Source of the DNA: Ruegeria sp. THAF33
GTDB taxonomy: Bacteria; Pseudomonadota; Alphaproteobacteria; Rhodobacterales; Rhodobacteraceae
Assembly (NCBI RefSeq): GCF_009363615.1
Contig: NZ_CP045385.1
Span: forward strand, 248,001 to 312,000
Direction: 5' to 3'
Length of the DNA stretch: 64,000 nucleotides
Shown here piece by piece: positions 24,349 through 33,235 of the stretch. The translations under genes and the position numbers were made by a program. The notes beneath the pieces are model-generated. The model was not told where the DNA came from, did not search any database, and was given only the letters and a program-made list of their open reading frames with translations. Each line of letters opens with the position of its first letter. The stretch's first letter is position 1.

Positions 24349-26019
24349 TTGGCCAAGGCAAAGAATATCCTGTTCATCATGTTCGACCAGCTGCGCTGGG
24401 ATTATCTGAGCTGTTACGGGCACCCACATCTGCATACTCCGAATATCGATCGTCTGGCCGCGCGCGGTGTCCGCTTTGACCGGGCCTATATCCAATCGCC
24501 GATTTGCGGCAGTTCCCGCATGTCGACCTATACCGGGCGCTATGTGCATTCCCATGGGGCCTCATGGAACAACATTCCCCTCAAAGTGGGTGAGATCACG
24601 TTGGGCGACCACCTGCGCAAGGCGGGAATGGATTGCTGGCTGGTCGGCAAGACCCATATGGCCGCCGATGCCGAGGGGATGGCCCGTCTTGGGCTGGAGC
24701 CCGACAGCGTCATCGGCGCCCGCGTCGCGGAATGCGGGTTTGACGTGTTCGAACGCGATGACGGGTTGCGCGCAGAGGGTCCGGACGGATTCTATGACCC
24801 GGACGGGGCAAAGAAATACAACCATTACCTTGCAGACAAGGGATACGAGAGCGACAATCCGTGGCATGATTTTGCCAATTCCGGTCTGGATGCCGATGGC
24901 AACGTGCTGTCAGGGTGGTTCCTGAAGAATTCATCCGAACCGGCAAATATCGCGGAAGAGGACAGTGAAACACCATATCTGACCACCCGTGGAATCGAGT
25001 TCATGGACAGCCATAACGGACCATGGTGCTGTCACCTCAGCTACATCAAGCCTCACTGGCCTTACATCGTGCCGGAACCTTACGCTTCGATGTACGGGCC
25101 CGAACATGTCGTGCCCGTGGTCCGCTCGGAAGCTGAGCGAAAAAATGCCCATCCCGTCCTGAAGGCCTTCATGGACACCAAGGTCGGGCAGGCATTTTCG
25201 CGCGAGGATGTACGAGAGGCGGTGATCCCGGCGTACATGGGGCTGATCAAACAAGCGGATGACCAGATGGGTCGTCTGTTCGACTGGATGGAGAAAACCG
25301 GGCGGATGGACGACACGATGATCGTGCTGACCTCGGATCACGGTGATTTTCTGGGCGACCACTGGATGGGTGAGAAGACTTTCTTCCACGATGCCTCAAC
25401 CAAAATGCCGCTGATCATTTATGACCCATCACCCGAAGCGGACGTCACGCGCGGCACCACCTGCGACGCGCTGGTCGAGTCGATCGATCTGGCGCCAACG
25501 TTTCTGGAACTGGCAGGCGGCGAAAAAGCCGGGCATATTCTCGAGGGGCATTCTCTGCTGCCGATCCTGCATGGTCAGTCCAAAAAAACGCCCCGACAGG
25601 TCGCGATTTGCGAGTATGACTATTCCGCGTCCCCCATCGCGCAGCGGCTGAACGTACCCGTTCGTGACGCGGTGATGTTCATGGTCGCGAATGAAAAGTG
25701 GAAGCTCATCCATTGCGAGGGCGGGTACAGGCCGATCCTGTTCGATCTGGAAAACGACCCCGATGAACTGGTGGATCTGGGTGACAGCGCGGATCATTCG
25801 GAAGTCATCGCGCAAATGTACGATCACCTGTTTGCCTGGGCGCGGCGCCCGTCGCAGCGCACCACCCGGTCCGAACAGCAGTTGATCGATATGCGGACCC
25901 GAAGCGGGGGCACGGGCATCATGATCGGCATCTACGACGAAAACGACACGCCGCTGGAACTGACGGTCAATTATCGCAACCGCAAGGCGAAGCCATACAC
26001 GCGTTACCTCAAAGACTAG
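24349..26019 (+). CDS. Sulfatase-superfamily hydrolase with CGSSR active-site motif
   Basis: The 556-residue protein has the type I sulfatase/alkaline phosphatase fold. FDQLRWDYLSCYG supplies the first metal Asp, the nucleophile motif SPICGSSRMSTYTGRY has Cys53, and TSDHGDFLGDHWMGEKTFFHD is the second metal block. The formylglycine consensus is C-x-P/A-x-R; here the third position is Ser, so conversion is not assured without a suitable maturase. It is distinct from the BetC-like enzyme. Substrate could be a sulfate or phosphate/phosphonate ester. The TTG start follows GGGGAGG by 7 bases. No signal peptide is seen, so it is probably cytoplasmic. It starts 71 bases after nqrM and is not obviously co-functional with it. 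Confidence 0.85.
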   Translation: MAKAKNILFIMFDQLRWDYLSCYGHPHLHTPNIDRLAARGVRFDRAYIQSPICGSSRMSTYTGRYVHSHGASWNNIPLKVGEITLGDHLRKAGMDCWLVGKTHMAADAEGMARLGLEPDSVIGARVAECGFDVFERDDGLRAEGPDGFYDPDGAKKYNHYLADKGYESDNPWHDFANSGLDADGNVLSGWFLKNSSEPANIAEEDSETPYLTTRGIEFMDSHNGPWCCHLSYIKPHWPYIVPEPYASMYGPEHVVPVVRSEAERKNAHPVLKAFMDTKVGQAFSREDVREAVIPAYMGLIKQADDQMGRLFDWMEKTGRMDDTMIVLTSDHGDFLGDHWMGEKTFFHDASTKMPLIIYDPSPEADVTRGTTCDALVESIDLAPTFLELAGGEKAGHILEGHSLLPILHGQSKKTPRQVAICEYDYSASPIAQRLNVPVRDAVMFMVANEKWKLIHCEGGYRPILFDLENDPDELVDLGDSADHSEVIAQMYDHLFAWARRPSQRTTRSEQQLIDMRTRSGGTGIMIGIYDENDTPLELTVNYRNRKAKPYTRYLKD

Positions 26020-26211
26020 TCTCGTCCGGGTTTTCCCCGATAAAACCATGATGGCTTTGCGTCGAAAAATGCAGCGGCTCATTGTCCGCCAGCGATGGGC
26101 CGAAGCCGCCAGGCCGTTTGATTAATTCTGCGTAAATTGCCGCAAAGATGGTTCACCCCTTGCCGGCCAGACGCTAGAAGAAGACCCAAGAGCAGTAATC
26201 GGAGATTTTCA

Positions 26212-27729
26212 ATGCCAACCCCCAAACCCGTTGTTCTGTGCATTCTTGATGGGTGGGGCGTGTCAGACGACACACAGGCGAATGCGCCCTATCTGGCGAA
26301 CACGCCGACCTTTGACGCGATCATGGCCAAATGCCCGCACGCCACGCTGACAACGCATGGCCCGGACGTAGGTCTGCCCAGTGGGCAGATGGGTAACTCC
26401 GAAGTCGGTCATACAAACATAGGTGCGGGCCGCGTTGTGGCCATGGATCTGGGTCAGATCGACCTGGCCATCGAAGACGGTTCGTTCTTTGACAATGAGG
26501 CATTGCAGGCATTCATTTCCAAGGTCAAATCCTCAGGGGGTACGGCTCATCTCATGGGGTTGGTCTCGGATGGTGGTGTTCACGGGCACCTGAACCACAT
26601 CATCGCTGCAACCAAGGCCATTACGGATGCCGGTGTTCCGGTCGCCCTTCATGCGGTCACGGATGGGCGCGACGTGGCCCCAAAATCTGCGCTGACCTAT
26701 TTTTCCAAGTTGGAAGAACGGCTGCCCGAGGGGGCACGTGTCGTCACGGTAAGCGGTCGCTATTTCGCCATGGATCGCGACAATCGTTGGGAGCGGATCG
26801 CAGAAGCTTATGACGCGATGATCAACGGCAAGGGCAGGGCGGCCGACACCGCACATGGCGCTGTGGACCATGCCTACAACCAGTCTGAGTCTGACGAATT
26901 CGTTACGCCGACCGTGTTGCAAGGTTACAAGGGCGTATCCGACGACGATGGCTTTTTCTGTCTAAATTTCCGTGCAGATCGTGCTCGCGAAATCCTGCGC
27001 GCGATTGGTGAACCGGGCTTTGCCGAGTTCGAAACCGGGCCGCGGCCGAAACTGTCGGCGCTGCTGGGCATGGTAGAGTATTCGGACGGTCACAACGCAT
27101 ATATGACCGCGGTTTTTCCGAAACGGGCGATTGTGAACACGCTCGGGGAATGGGTCGCCAAGCAGGGGTTGCGTCAGTTCCGGCTGGCTGAAACCGAAAA
27201 ATACCCCCATGTCACTTTTTTCCTGAACGGGGGCAAGGAGACCCCTGAAAAAGGTGAAGATCGCTATATGCCCAAATCACCCAAGGTTGCGACCTATGAT
27301 TTGCAACCCGAGATGTCCTCGGCCGAGGTCACAGCCAAGTTTGTCGAGGCGATCGAACAAGGTTACGACCTGATCGTAACCAATTACGCCAACCCTGATA
27401 TGGTCGGGCATACCGGCGACCTTCAAGCTGCGATCAAGGCATGTGAGGCCGTTGATGCAGGATTGGCTCAGGTCGTTGCTGCCTTGGAAAAAGCAGGCGG
27501 CGCAATGATCGTCACCGCCGATCACGGTAACTGTGAAGTGATGGTTGATCCGGAAACCGGCGGTCCGCATACGGCGCACACGCTGAACCCGGTGCCCATA
27601 GCTTTGGTCGGAGGGCCAGAGGGCGCGCAGGTGCGTCAGGGGCGGTTATCTGATCTGGCGCCGACCCTGCTTGATTTGATGAACCTGCCCAAACCGCCGG
27701 AAATGACCGGAGAAAGCCTGCTGTCATGA
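26212..27729 (+). CDS. gpmI: 2,3-bisphosphoglycerate-independent phosphoglycerate mutase
   Basis: The 505-residue enzyme interconverts 3- and 2-phosphoglycerate in glycolysis, using two Mn ions and a phosphoserine. The start CILDGWG carries the first metal Asp. The phosphoserine is in MGNSEVGHTNIGAG, the substrate loop is TDGRDVAPKSA, and the metal blocks NPDMVGHTGD and TADHGNCE follow. Length is standard (~505). ATG 26212 has CGGAG 8 bases upstream. The next gene starts inside its stop codon (ATGA), giving a gpmI-envC-ctpA order that is common in alphaproteobacteria. Confidence 0.97.
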   Translation: MPTPKPVVLCILDGWGVSDDTQANAPYLANTPTFDAIMAKCPHATLTTHGPDVGLPSGQMGNSEVGHTNIGAGRVVAMDLGQIDLAIEDGSFFDNEALQAFISKVKSSGGTAHLMGLVSDGGVHGHLNHIIAATKAITDAGVPVALHAVTDGRDVAPKSALTYFSKLEERLPEGARVVTVSGRYFAMDRDNRWERIAEAYDAMINGKGRAADTAHGAVDHAYNQSESDEFVTPTVLQGYKGVSDDDGFFCLNFRADRAREILRAIGEPGFAEFETGPRPKLSALLGMVEYSDGHNAYMTAVFPKRAIVNTLGEWVAKQGLRQFRLAETEKYPHVTFFLNGGKETPEKGEDRYMPKSPKVATYDLQPEMSSAEVTAKFVEAIEQGYDLIVTNYANPDMVGHTGDLQAAIKACEAVDAGLAQVVAALEKAGGAMIVTADHGNCEVMVDPETGGPHTAHTLNPVPIALVGGPEGAQVRQGRLSDLAPTLLDLMNLPKPPEMTGESLLS

Positions 27730-28856
27730 GGCTGACCGCCCTAGCGATTGTGCTGCTTTCAGCTTGTCAGGCCTTTGCCCAGACCGACGCTTCTCGGGCG
27801 GCGCTGGATGCGGCAAGGATGCTGGAACAGGCGTCGATTTCGCTGAGCGAAGCAGACGGCGCAAGGGATCGGGTGCGGGCGCTGACCGAAACGATACAAG
27901 CCTATGAGGCCGGGCTGAGCGCGATGCGGACCGGTCTGCGCAAGGCTGCAACACGCGAAGCGCAACTGAGCGCGCAATTGAGCGCGCGTGAAAAGGACGT
28001 CAGGCAGTTGCTTGGTATTTTGCAGACCATCGAAACGACCGCGCCGCCAGTGCTGATGCTGCACCCGTCAGGCCCATTGGGCGCGGCGCGGGCCGGAATG
28101 ATGCTGTCCGAGGTCACGCCTGGTCTTAACGTAAAAGCGCAAGCGCTGGCACAGGACCTGCAAGAGGTTCAGACCCTGCGTCTGCTGCAACAAAGCGCCT
28201 CGGAAACTTTGACCGAAGGGCTGCGCGGTGTGCAGGATGCCCGCACGCGATTGAGCGAAGCGATTGCCGACCGCACTGATTTGCCGCGTCGGTTTGTCGA
28301 AGACCCGGTGCGCACGGCCATTCTGATTTCTTCGACCGAGACTCTGGATGGTTTTGCAAGCGGTCTGTCAGAGATTTCAGAAGGCGAGATCATTGAAACC
28401 GACGCAAGCATCCTGGATCAGAAAGGACAGATTCCTTTGCCGGTGCAGGGCGTTTTGCTGCACAAGGCCGGTGAACCGGACGCCGCAGGGGTCGCCCGCG
28501 CTGGTCTGGTCATCGGCACCCGTTCCCGTGCGCTTGTAACATCCCCCACTGCGGCCACGATCCGCTATCGCGGGCCATTGCTGGATTTGGGAAACCTTGT
28601 CATTCTGGAGCCGCAACCGGGCCTGTTGTTCGTGTTTTCGGGCTTGCAAGAGGTCTATGGTCAACCCGGGCAGGTGATCCCCAAAGGCACTCCGGTTGGC
28701 CTGATGCCGGGTGAAATGCCGGAAATCGGCGCAATATTGTCAACAAGCGGTGATGGCACTGGAACTGATCGCCCAGAAACGCTCTATATAGAGGTAAGAG
28801 AAGATAACAGCCCGGTGGACCCGGAAACGTGGTTTCGGACCGACAAGGATGGATAA
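27726..28856 (+). CDS. EnvC-like murein hydrolase activator (degenerate M23/LytM)
   Basis: The 376-residue protein starts with a signal peptide (MRLTALAIVLLSACQAFA). Coiled-coil helices fill ~20-200 (many Ala, Leu, Glu, Gln), and a C-terminal LytM-like beta domain spans ~255-365. The M23 zinc ligands (HxxxD and HxH) are not visible: the sheet reads LVILEPQPGLLFVFSG where enzymes have H-x-H. EnvC-type factors are likewise inactive and activate amidases at the septum, so the loss fits that role. It is coupled to gpmI by a 4-base overlap and followed by the periplasmic protease gene ctpA after 6 bases. Confidence 0.85.
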   Translation: MRLTALAIVLLSACQAFAQTDASRAALDAARMLEQASISLSEADGARDRVRALTETIQAYEAGLSAMRTGLRKAATREAQLSAQLSAREKDVRQLLGILQTIETTAPPVLMLHPSGPLGAARAGMMLSEVTPGLNVKAQALAQDLQEVQTLRLLQQSASETLTEGLRGVQDARTRLSEAIADRTDLPRRFVEDPVRTAILISSTETLDGFASGLSEISEGEIIETDASILDQKGQIPLPVQGVLLHKAGEPDAAGVARAGLVIGTRSRALVTSPTAATIRYRGPLLDLGNLVILEPQPGLLFVFSGLQEVYGQPGQVIPKGTPVGLMPGEMPEIGAILSTSGDGTGTDRPETLYIEVREDNSPVDPETWFRTDKDG

Positions 28857-28862
28857 ACGAGT

Positions 28863-30203
28863 ATGAAGAAATTTGTGATGGCCGGTTTGGCCGGAACGTT
28901 GGCAGGCATTCTTGCGACAACACAGATCGCAGGTCCCCTGCTGGCGCAGGAGGCTGTGAACAAGGCCAGCGTCTATGAACAGCTTGACCTGTTCGGCGAC
29001 ATTTTCGAACGCATCCGTGCGCAATATGTCGAAGAGGTCGAGCCCGAAGAACTTATCGAGGCGGCAATCGATGGAATGCTGACCTCTCTTGATCCGCATT
29101 CCAGTTATCTTTCGCCCGATGATGCGGAACAGATGCGCGTGCAGACCCGGGGCGAGTTCGGTGGACTGGGTATTGAGGTCACGCAGGAAGACGGTTTTGT
29201 CAAAGTCGTGTCTCCCATCGACGACACACCCGCTGACGAGGCTGGGATCGAAGCCGGAGATTTCATCACACATGTGGATGGCGAAAGCATTCTGGGCCTG
29301 ACACTGGACAAGGCGGTGGATCTGATGCGGGGTCCGGTCGGCTCCGAGATCGTTATTACCGTCGTGCGCGAAGGCGAACCTGATCCCTTCGATGTCACCA
29401 TTATCCGTGACACGATCAAGCTGACCGCCGTTCGCGCCCGCACCGAAGGCACAAGTGTCGTCCTGCGGGTAACGACCTTTAATGATCAGACTTTCCCCAA
29501 TCTACAGGAAGGGTTGAAGGAACAGATCGAAGAAGCCGGTGGCATCGACAAGGTCAATGGTGTCGTACTGGACCTGCGCAACAACCCGGGCGGTCTGTTA
29601 ACACAGGCCATCAAAGTTTCGGATGCGTTCCTGAACGAAGGGGAAATCGTCTCGACCCGTGGACGGGACCCGGAAGAGGGTGAGCGTTTCAACGCCACCC
29701 CCGGCGATCTGGCGGAAGGCAAGCCCATTGTCGTGTTGATCAATGGTGGTTCGGCCTCGGCATCTGAAATCGTCGCGGGCGCGCTTCAGGATCATCGCCG
29801 GGCCATCGTCGTCGGCACCAAAAGCTTCGGCAAAGGGTCGGTTCAGACGGTGATGCCGCTGCGGGGTGATGGTGCGATGCGCCTGACTACGTCCCGGTAT
29901 TACACCCCATCGGGGCGGTCGATTCAGGCTCTGGGTGTCAGCCCTGATATCATCGTGGAACAACCCCGTCCGGCGCCAGAACCGGAAGAGGAAGAAGCCA
30001 ACGCCCGTTCGCGGTCCGAGGCCGATCTGCGCGGCAGCCTCAACAATGACAGCCTCAGCGAAGATGAGATCCGCCAGATCGAAGAAGATCGCGCCAAGGC
30101 CGAGGCAACCGCAGAGCTGAGGGAAGAGGATTACCAGCTGGCCTATGCCATCGATATCCTGAAGGGGCTGTCGGCCTTCAACCCCAACGGGCCGTCACAG
30201 TAA
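28863..30203 (+). CDS. ctpA: Carboxy-terminal processing protease (S41)
   Basis: The 446-residue protein has a signal or anchor at 1-28, then an N-terminal helical region, a PDZ domain (~100-180; GGLGIEV ... AGIEAGDFITHVDG) and the S41 protease core. The catalytic pair is the Ser of GGSASASEIVAGAL (~297-302) and Lys324 in KSFGKGSVQT. The acidic end, rich in Glu and Arg (EPEEEEANARSRSEAD), is a charged tail. It cleaves proteins in the periplasm at unstructured C termini. In related bacteria CtpA is tied to cell-envelope enzymes, in line with the EnvC-like neighbour. Confidence 0.93.
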   Translation: MKKFVMAGLAGTLAGILATTQIAGPLLAQEAVNKASVYEQLDLFGDIFERIRAQYVEEVEPEELIEAAIDGMLTSLDPHSSYLSPDDAEQMRVQTRGEFGGLGIEVTQEDGFVKVVSPIDDTPADEAGIEAGDFITHVDGESILGLTLDKAVDLMRGPVGSEIVITVVREGEPDPFDVTIIRDTIKLTAVRARTEGTSVVLRVTTFNDQTFPNLQEGLKEQIEEAGGIDKVNGVVLDLRNNPGGLLTQAIKVSDAFLNEGEIVSTRGRDPEEGERFNATPGDLAEGKPIVVLINGGSASASEIVAGALQDHRRAIVVGTKSFGKGSVQTVMPLRGDGAMRLTTSRYYTPSGRSIQALGVSPDIIVEQPRPAPEPEEEEANARSRSEADLRGSLNNDSLSEDEIRQIEEDRAKAEATAELREEDYQLAYAIDILKGLSAFNPNGPSQ

Positions 30204-30210
30204 AATGGTT

Positions 30211-30233
30211 AGGGCTGCGGATGTCGCAGCCCT
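30211..30233. terminator. Hairpin between ctpA and the convergent MFS gene
   Basis: AGGGCTGCG and CGCAGCCCT make a 9-bp perfect stem with a 5-base loop, 8 bases after the ctpA stop. T-runs are weak on both sides, so it may act as a bidirectional, imperfect terminator. Confidence 0.6.
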
Positions 30234-30245
30234 TGGCTCCCGGCT

Positions 30246-31772
30246 TTAGCTTTCGATCCGGTGCAGTTTCTTTTCGTCGAGAAGCAGCGCCAGAACGAGA
30301 CCGACCGAGACGGACAAGGCCGAAAAGACGAAAGCCATACTCATTCCGCTGTCAAAGGCCGCCGACAATGCCCGTTGAACCGTCTCTGCTTCGCTGGATG
30401 ACAACCGGCTGATTACCGCATGGGCGGACGGCGTTTCAAGTGTTCCGCCGTTGATCGTGCGAAGCTCTGCTTCGGTCAACTTGATGCCCGAAGCGGCCAC
30501 ATACTGGCGAAGCTCAGACAGGCTGACGACGTACATAATGGCCGTGGCACAGGCGACAGAGATTGCGCCGTAAACCAGGTGGGTCATGAAGCTCAGGCCG
30601 CCAACCAGCCCAGCCCGTTCCGGCTTTACGGCACACATTGCAGCAGTTCCGGACGGCCCAACCGTCAATGTTGCGCCCAGCCCGATCATCGCCATGCCGG
30701 GCAGGATGCGAAAGTACCCCAGATCACCGGGCAGCACGACAATGGTCGCAGCGCCAATCGTTGCGATCAGATATCCCCAAAACAGCAGCCGCTTGGGGCC
30801 GAAATCATTGTAAAGCGTGCCCGAAACAATTGATCCCACGGCAAGCAACACGGTCAGCGGCGCCAAGCCCAGTGCCGATTCAAACGTCGACCAGCCCAGC
30901 ACCTTTTGCATGTATTGGGGAAAATACAGCAGCCCCACAAATGCCGCGGACACGTTGAACATGTTCAGGCCAAGGGTGATGCGAAACTCGCGGTTTTGCA
31001 TCATCTGCGGCAAAAGCAGCGGCTCTGTCACGCGTTTCTCGACTTTGGGGAACAGAATGAAAAGCGCAGCGCTGGTGAAAAACAGCATCAACAACGGAAC
31101 GGACGTCCACCCCCAGTCCGCGCCCACATCCAAACCGTAAAGCAGCAGCAAAACGGCAAAGGACAACACACCCATTCCGGCGAGGTCGAGGTGTTCATCC
31201 GGTTTGTGCTGTGTTTCGCGCTCCATCAGGATCAGCGCGGTGGCCATCGAAATGCAGGAAAAGACCACATTGGCGAGGAAAAAGTAGCGCCACTCTCCCA
31301 AGTTCACGGCCAATCCGCTGAGCATCGGACCAAACACGTTTCCGGTGGTCACACCTGCTAGAATTAGCCCCATCACCAAGGCTCGATGTTCTGGCTTTGA
31401 TACTTTGGTTGCCCCGAAGGCCAGCGTGCAGGGCCACACACAACCCGCGCCGATGCCTTGCAGCGCACGCGCAATGACAAGAAAATCAAGACTGGGCGAA
31501 ACAAAGCACATGACCGAGGAAAACAGAAAGATCGACAGGCCAAAAAGCATCATTCTGCGGTGGCCATACATGTCGCCAAGCCGTCCGCCTGCGACCATGG
31601 TCATGGCGAAAAACAAGGCATAGATGTTCAGAACCCATTGGGTGCTGGTGATGTCGGCGTCAAAGCTGCTTTCGATCGCAGGCACCAGCATCAGGGCGCC
31701 GGTAAAATCAATACCGATGCCAAATCCGGTAACCATCAAAGCGATGACTTTGACTATGCTGCTGCGATCCAT
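30246..31772 (-). CDS. MFS transporter, DHA2-like drug/H+ antiporter
   Basis: The product of ~508 residues has about 14 membrane segments. The loop 2-3 signature is GGRLGDMYGHRRMM, and antiporter motif C-like text reads GLILAGVTTGNVFGPMLSGL. TQWVLNIYALFFAMTMVAGG is typical of 14-TMS DHA2 efflux pumps such as EmrB and QacA, but the drug or metabolite is not predictable. ATG at 31772 is chosen; a GTG 13 codons upstream is possible. It is convergent with ctpA and is transcribed alone, without an adjacent membrane-fusion gene. Confidence 0.85.
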   Translation of the reverse strand: MDRSSIVKVIALMVTGFGIGIDFTGALMLVPAIESSFDADITSTQWVLNIYALFFAMTMVAGGRLGDMYGHRRMMLFGLSIFLFSSVMCFVSPSLDFLVIARALQGIGAGCVWPCTLAFGATKVSKPEHRALVMGLILAGVTTGNVFGPMLSGLAVNLGEWRYFFLANVVFSCISMATALILMERETQHKPDEHLDLAGMGVLSFAVLLLLYGLDVGADWGWTSVPLLMLFFTSAALFILFPKVEKRVTEPLLLPQMMQNREFRITLGLNMFNVSAAFVGLLYFPQYMQKVLGWSTFESALGLAPLTVLLAVGSIVSGTLYNDFGPKRLLFWGYLIATIGAATIVVLPGDLGYFRILPGMAMIGLGATLTVGPSGTAAMCAVKPERAGLVGGLSFMTHLVYGAISVACATAIMYVVSLSELRQYVAASGIKLTEAELRTINGGTLETPSAHAVISRLSSSEAETVQRALSAAFDSGMSMAFVFSALSVSVGLVLALLLDEKKLHRIES

Positions 31773-31850
31773 GACAAGGCGCGATCCGCTCTGAAAACGC
31801 CAATGATGCACGAATCTGGCAAGATTGACAGGAAAACTAGCAGGAACGGA

Positions 31851-32210
31851 TTAGGGGTCGTCTCGGCAAATCCGGCGGAAAGCGCGTTTCAGCATATCCA
31901 GTTCAGCCCGCAGCAAATCAATTTCGGCCCTTAGATCATCTGCGGCGGGCTCACCGGCAATCACCGTGAAGCTTCCCAGTTTTTCGGTTGTGGCTGCATC
32001 TGCAACGACGAACGTGTGCACGCCTTCGGATAGGGCTGCAACAGGCACCTGTATGCGCAAGTCCCATCCGTCTTCTGCGGGCGACAGGTCAACATCGCTC
32101 AGGGTTTCGCCCTGATAGCTTACCTCGGGGTTAGGCGTACTGCTGGCTTGAATGTGGCCTTGCCAGATTCCGTTTTCGAACCGTATGAAGGTTAGCTTGG
32201 TCTGCGTCAT
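31851..32210 (-). CDS. Uncharacterised small protein with beta-rich body and helical tail
   Basis: The 119-residue protein was not recognised. Residues ~1-85 look like a beta sandwich (FIRFENGIWQGHIQ, DGWDLRIQVPVAAL, GVHTFVVADAATTEKLGSF). The last ~30 form a charged amphipathic helix (ADDLRAEIDLLRAELDMLKRAF). There is no signal peptide or membrane helix. It begins 11 bases after the upstream gene on the same strand and is probably co-transcribed with it. Composition and GC are like those of the housekeeping neighbours. ATG 32210 is preferred over a start inside the upstream gene. Confidence 0.65.
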   Translation of the reverse strand: MTQTKLTFIRFENGIWQGHIQASSTPNPEVSYQGETLSDVDLSPAEDGWDLRIQVPVAALSEGVHTFVVADAATTEKLGSFTVIAGEPAADDLRAEIDLLRAELDMLKRAFRRICRDDP

Positions 32211-32221
32211 GACTGATCTTC

Positions 32222-32983
32222 TCACAAATCGGCACGATGAAAACGGCAAAACGTAAGATCCCGCACCACCATGCGATTCATCTCGGGCGTTTCAAAAATC
32301 AAATCCAGCCAGATTTTTTCGATCCTGCGCTCATTCAGGGGGAGATGCGCCAGATCAAAATCCACGGCCTTTGATACCTCGCTGGGATCAAGGCTTCGCA
32401 ACACCTGTTCCATATTGGGCCCGTGCTGAATGTTGAGGCGCGCGAAAACGCCCGATGGCTTTTCACACTCGATCAGGGTTTCCAGCCTCACAAGATGCTC
32501 GCGCGTTAGATGAATTGCAGCATCCTCAGGCAATTCAACCGAAACGGACAGGAAGGACCCTCCAAAGCTGAAAACCTCGATCACGAGACTGAACGGAGCC
32601 AGGTCTCTGTCCCCTCTGTTCCGGACTTGCCGAACGGCGATTTCAGAAAACGGGCAATCGTGGAACACGCTGACTTGACTGTCCAGAACGGTCTTTCGCG
32701 GGGCCGAAGCCACACCCGGTTGCGTCAGGGGCGCACGCCATAGGTCGGGGCGGCAGCTCCAGTCTGTTCCGACGGGTTTGGGAAACTGCGTTGACCCAAT
32801 CGTTGGCCGGATCAGGCGACTGTCTGCCTGCTGTATCAAATGATCAAGATGCCTGCGCAAACCGCGGGCCTGATCCCGTTGCAAGCGCAAATCTGCCTGG
32901 GTGGCATACGGCGCCTGATGCGCGGCTCGACGCCAGCGCCCCAGAATCTTGCGATGAAAATAGCGATCCAGAATCCTGCCCAT
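32222..32983 (-). CDS. Uncharacterised protein (possibly DUF6478 type)
   Basis: The 253-residue protein has a basic helical N terminus (RILDRYFHRKILGRWRRAAH) and a soluble alpha/beta body. It includes WSCRPDLWRAPL, VFHDCPFSEIAVRQ, the central sheet LVIEVFSFGGSFLSVSVELP, and a C-terminal PEMNRMVVRDLTFCRFHRADL. I associate this layout with a roseobacter protein family of unknown function (DUF6478), but only loosely. It forms a two-gene unit with the 119-residue gene downstream. No catalytic motif was recognised. Confidence 0.65.
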   Translation of the reverse strand: MGRILDRYFHRKILGRWRRAAHQAPYATQADLRLQRDQARGLRRHLDHLIQQADSRLIRPTIGSTQFPKPVGTDWSCRPDLWRAPLTQPGVASAPRKTVLDSQVSVFHDCPFSEIAVRQVRNRGDRDLAPFSLVIEVFSFGGSFLSVSVELPEDAAIHLTREHLVRLETLIECEKPSGVFARLNIQHGPNMEQVLRSLDPSEVSKAVDFDLAHLPLNERRIEKIWLDLIFETPEMNRMVVRDLTFCRFHRADL

Positions 32984-33235
32984 GGCCACGTCGTCCGATA
33001 ATGCCCGGCCTTAGTCAAGGACAACAGCATGAACAAAACCGCAATAACGGATTTGCTATTGAAGACTTGTGTTTTCCTGTTGGGGTCCCCCCAAAATTTG
33101 GTTAGGCGCAACATGCTGAAACTGAACTGGTCTATTCTTGCAATGTACCGGGTCAGTGCTTACCGTTTGGCTCCTGCAAAGTGGGTCATCCCAAGAACAG
33201 CCACACAACAGTTTAGCGCATGACAAGGCCAGGTT

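Noticed and set aside
27726..28856. Active M23 peptidase
   Set aside because: The expected HxxxD and HxH zinc ligands are not visible, so an EnvC-like activator role fits better.
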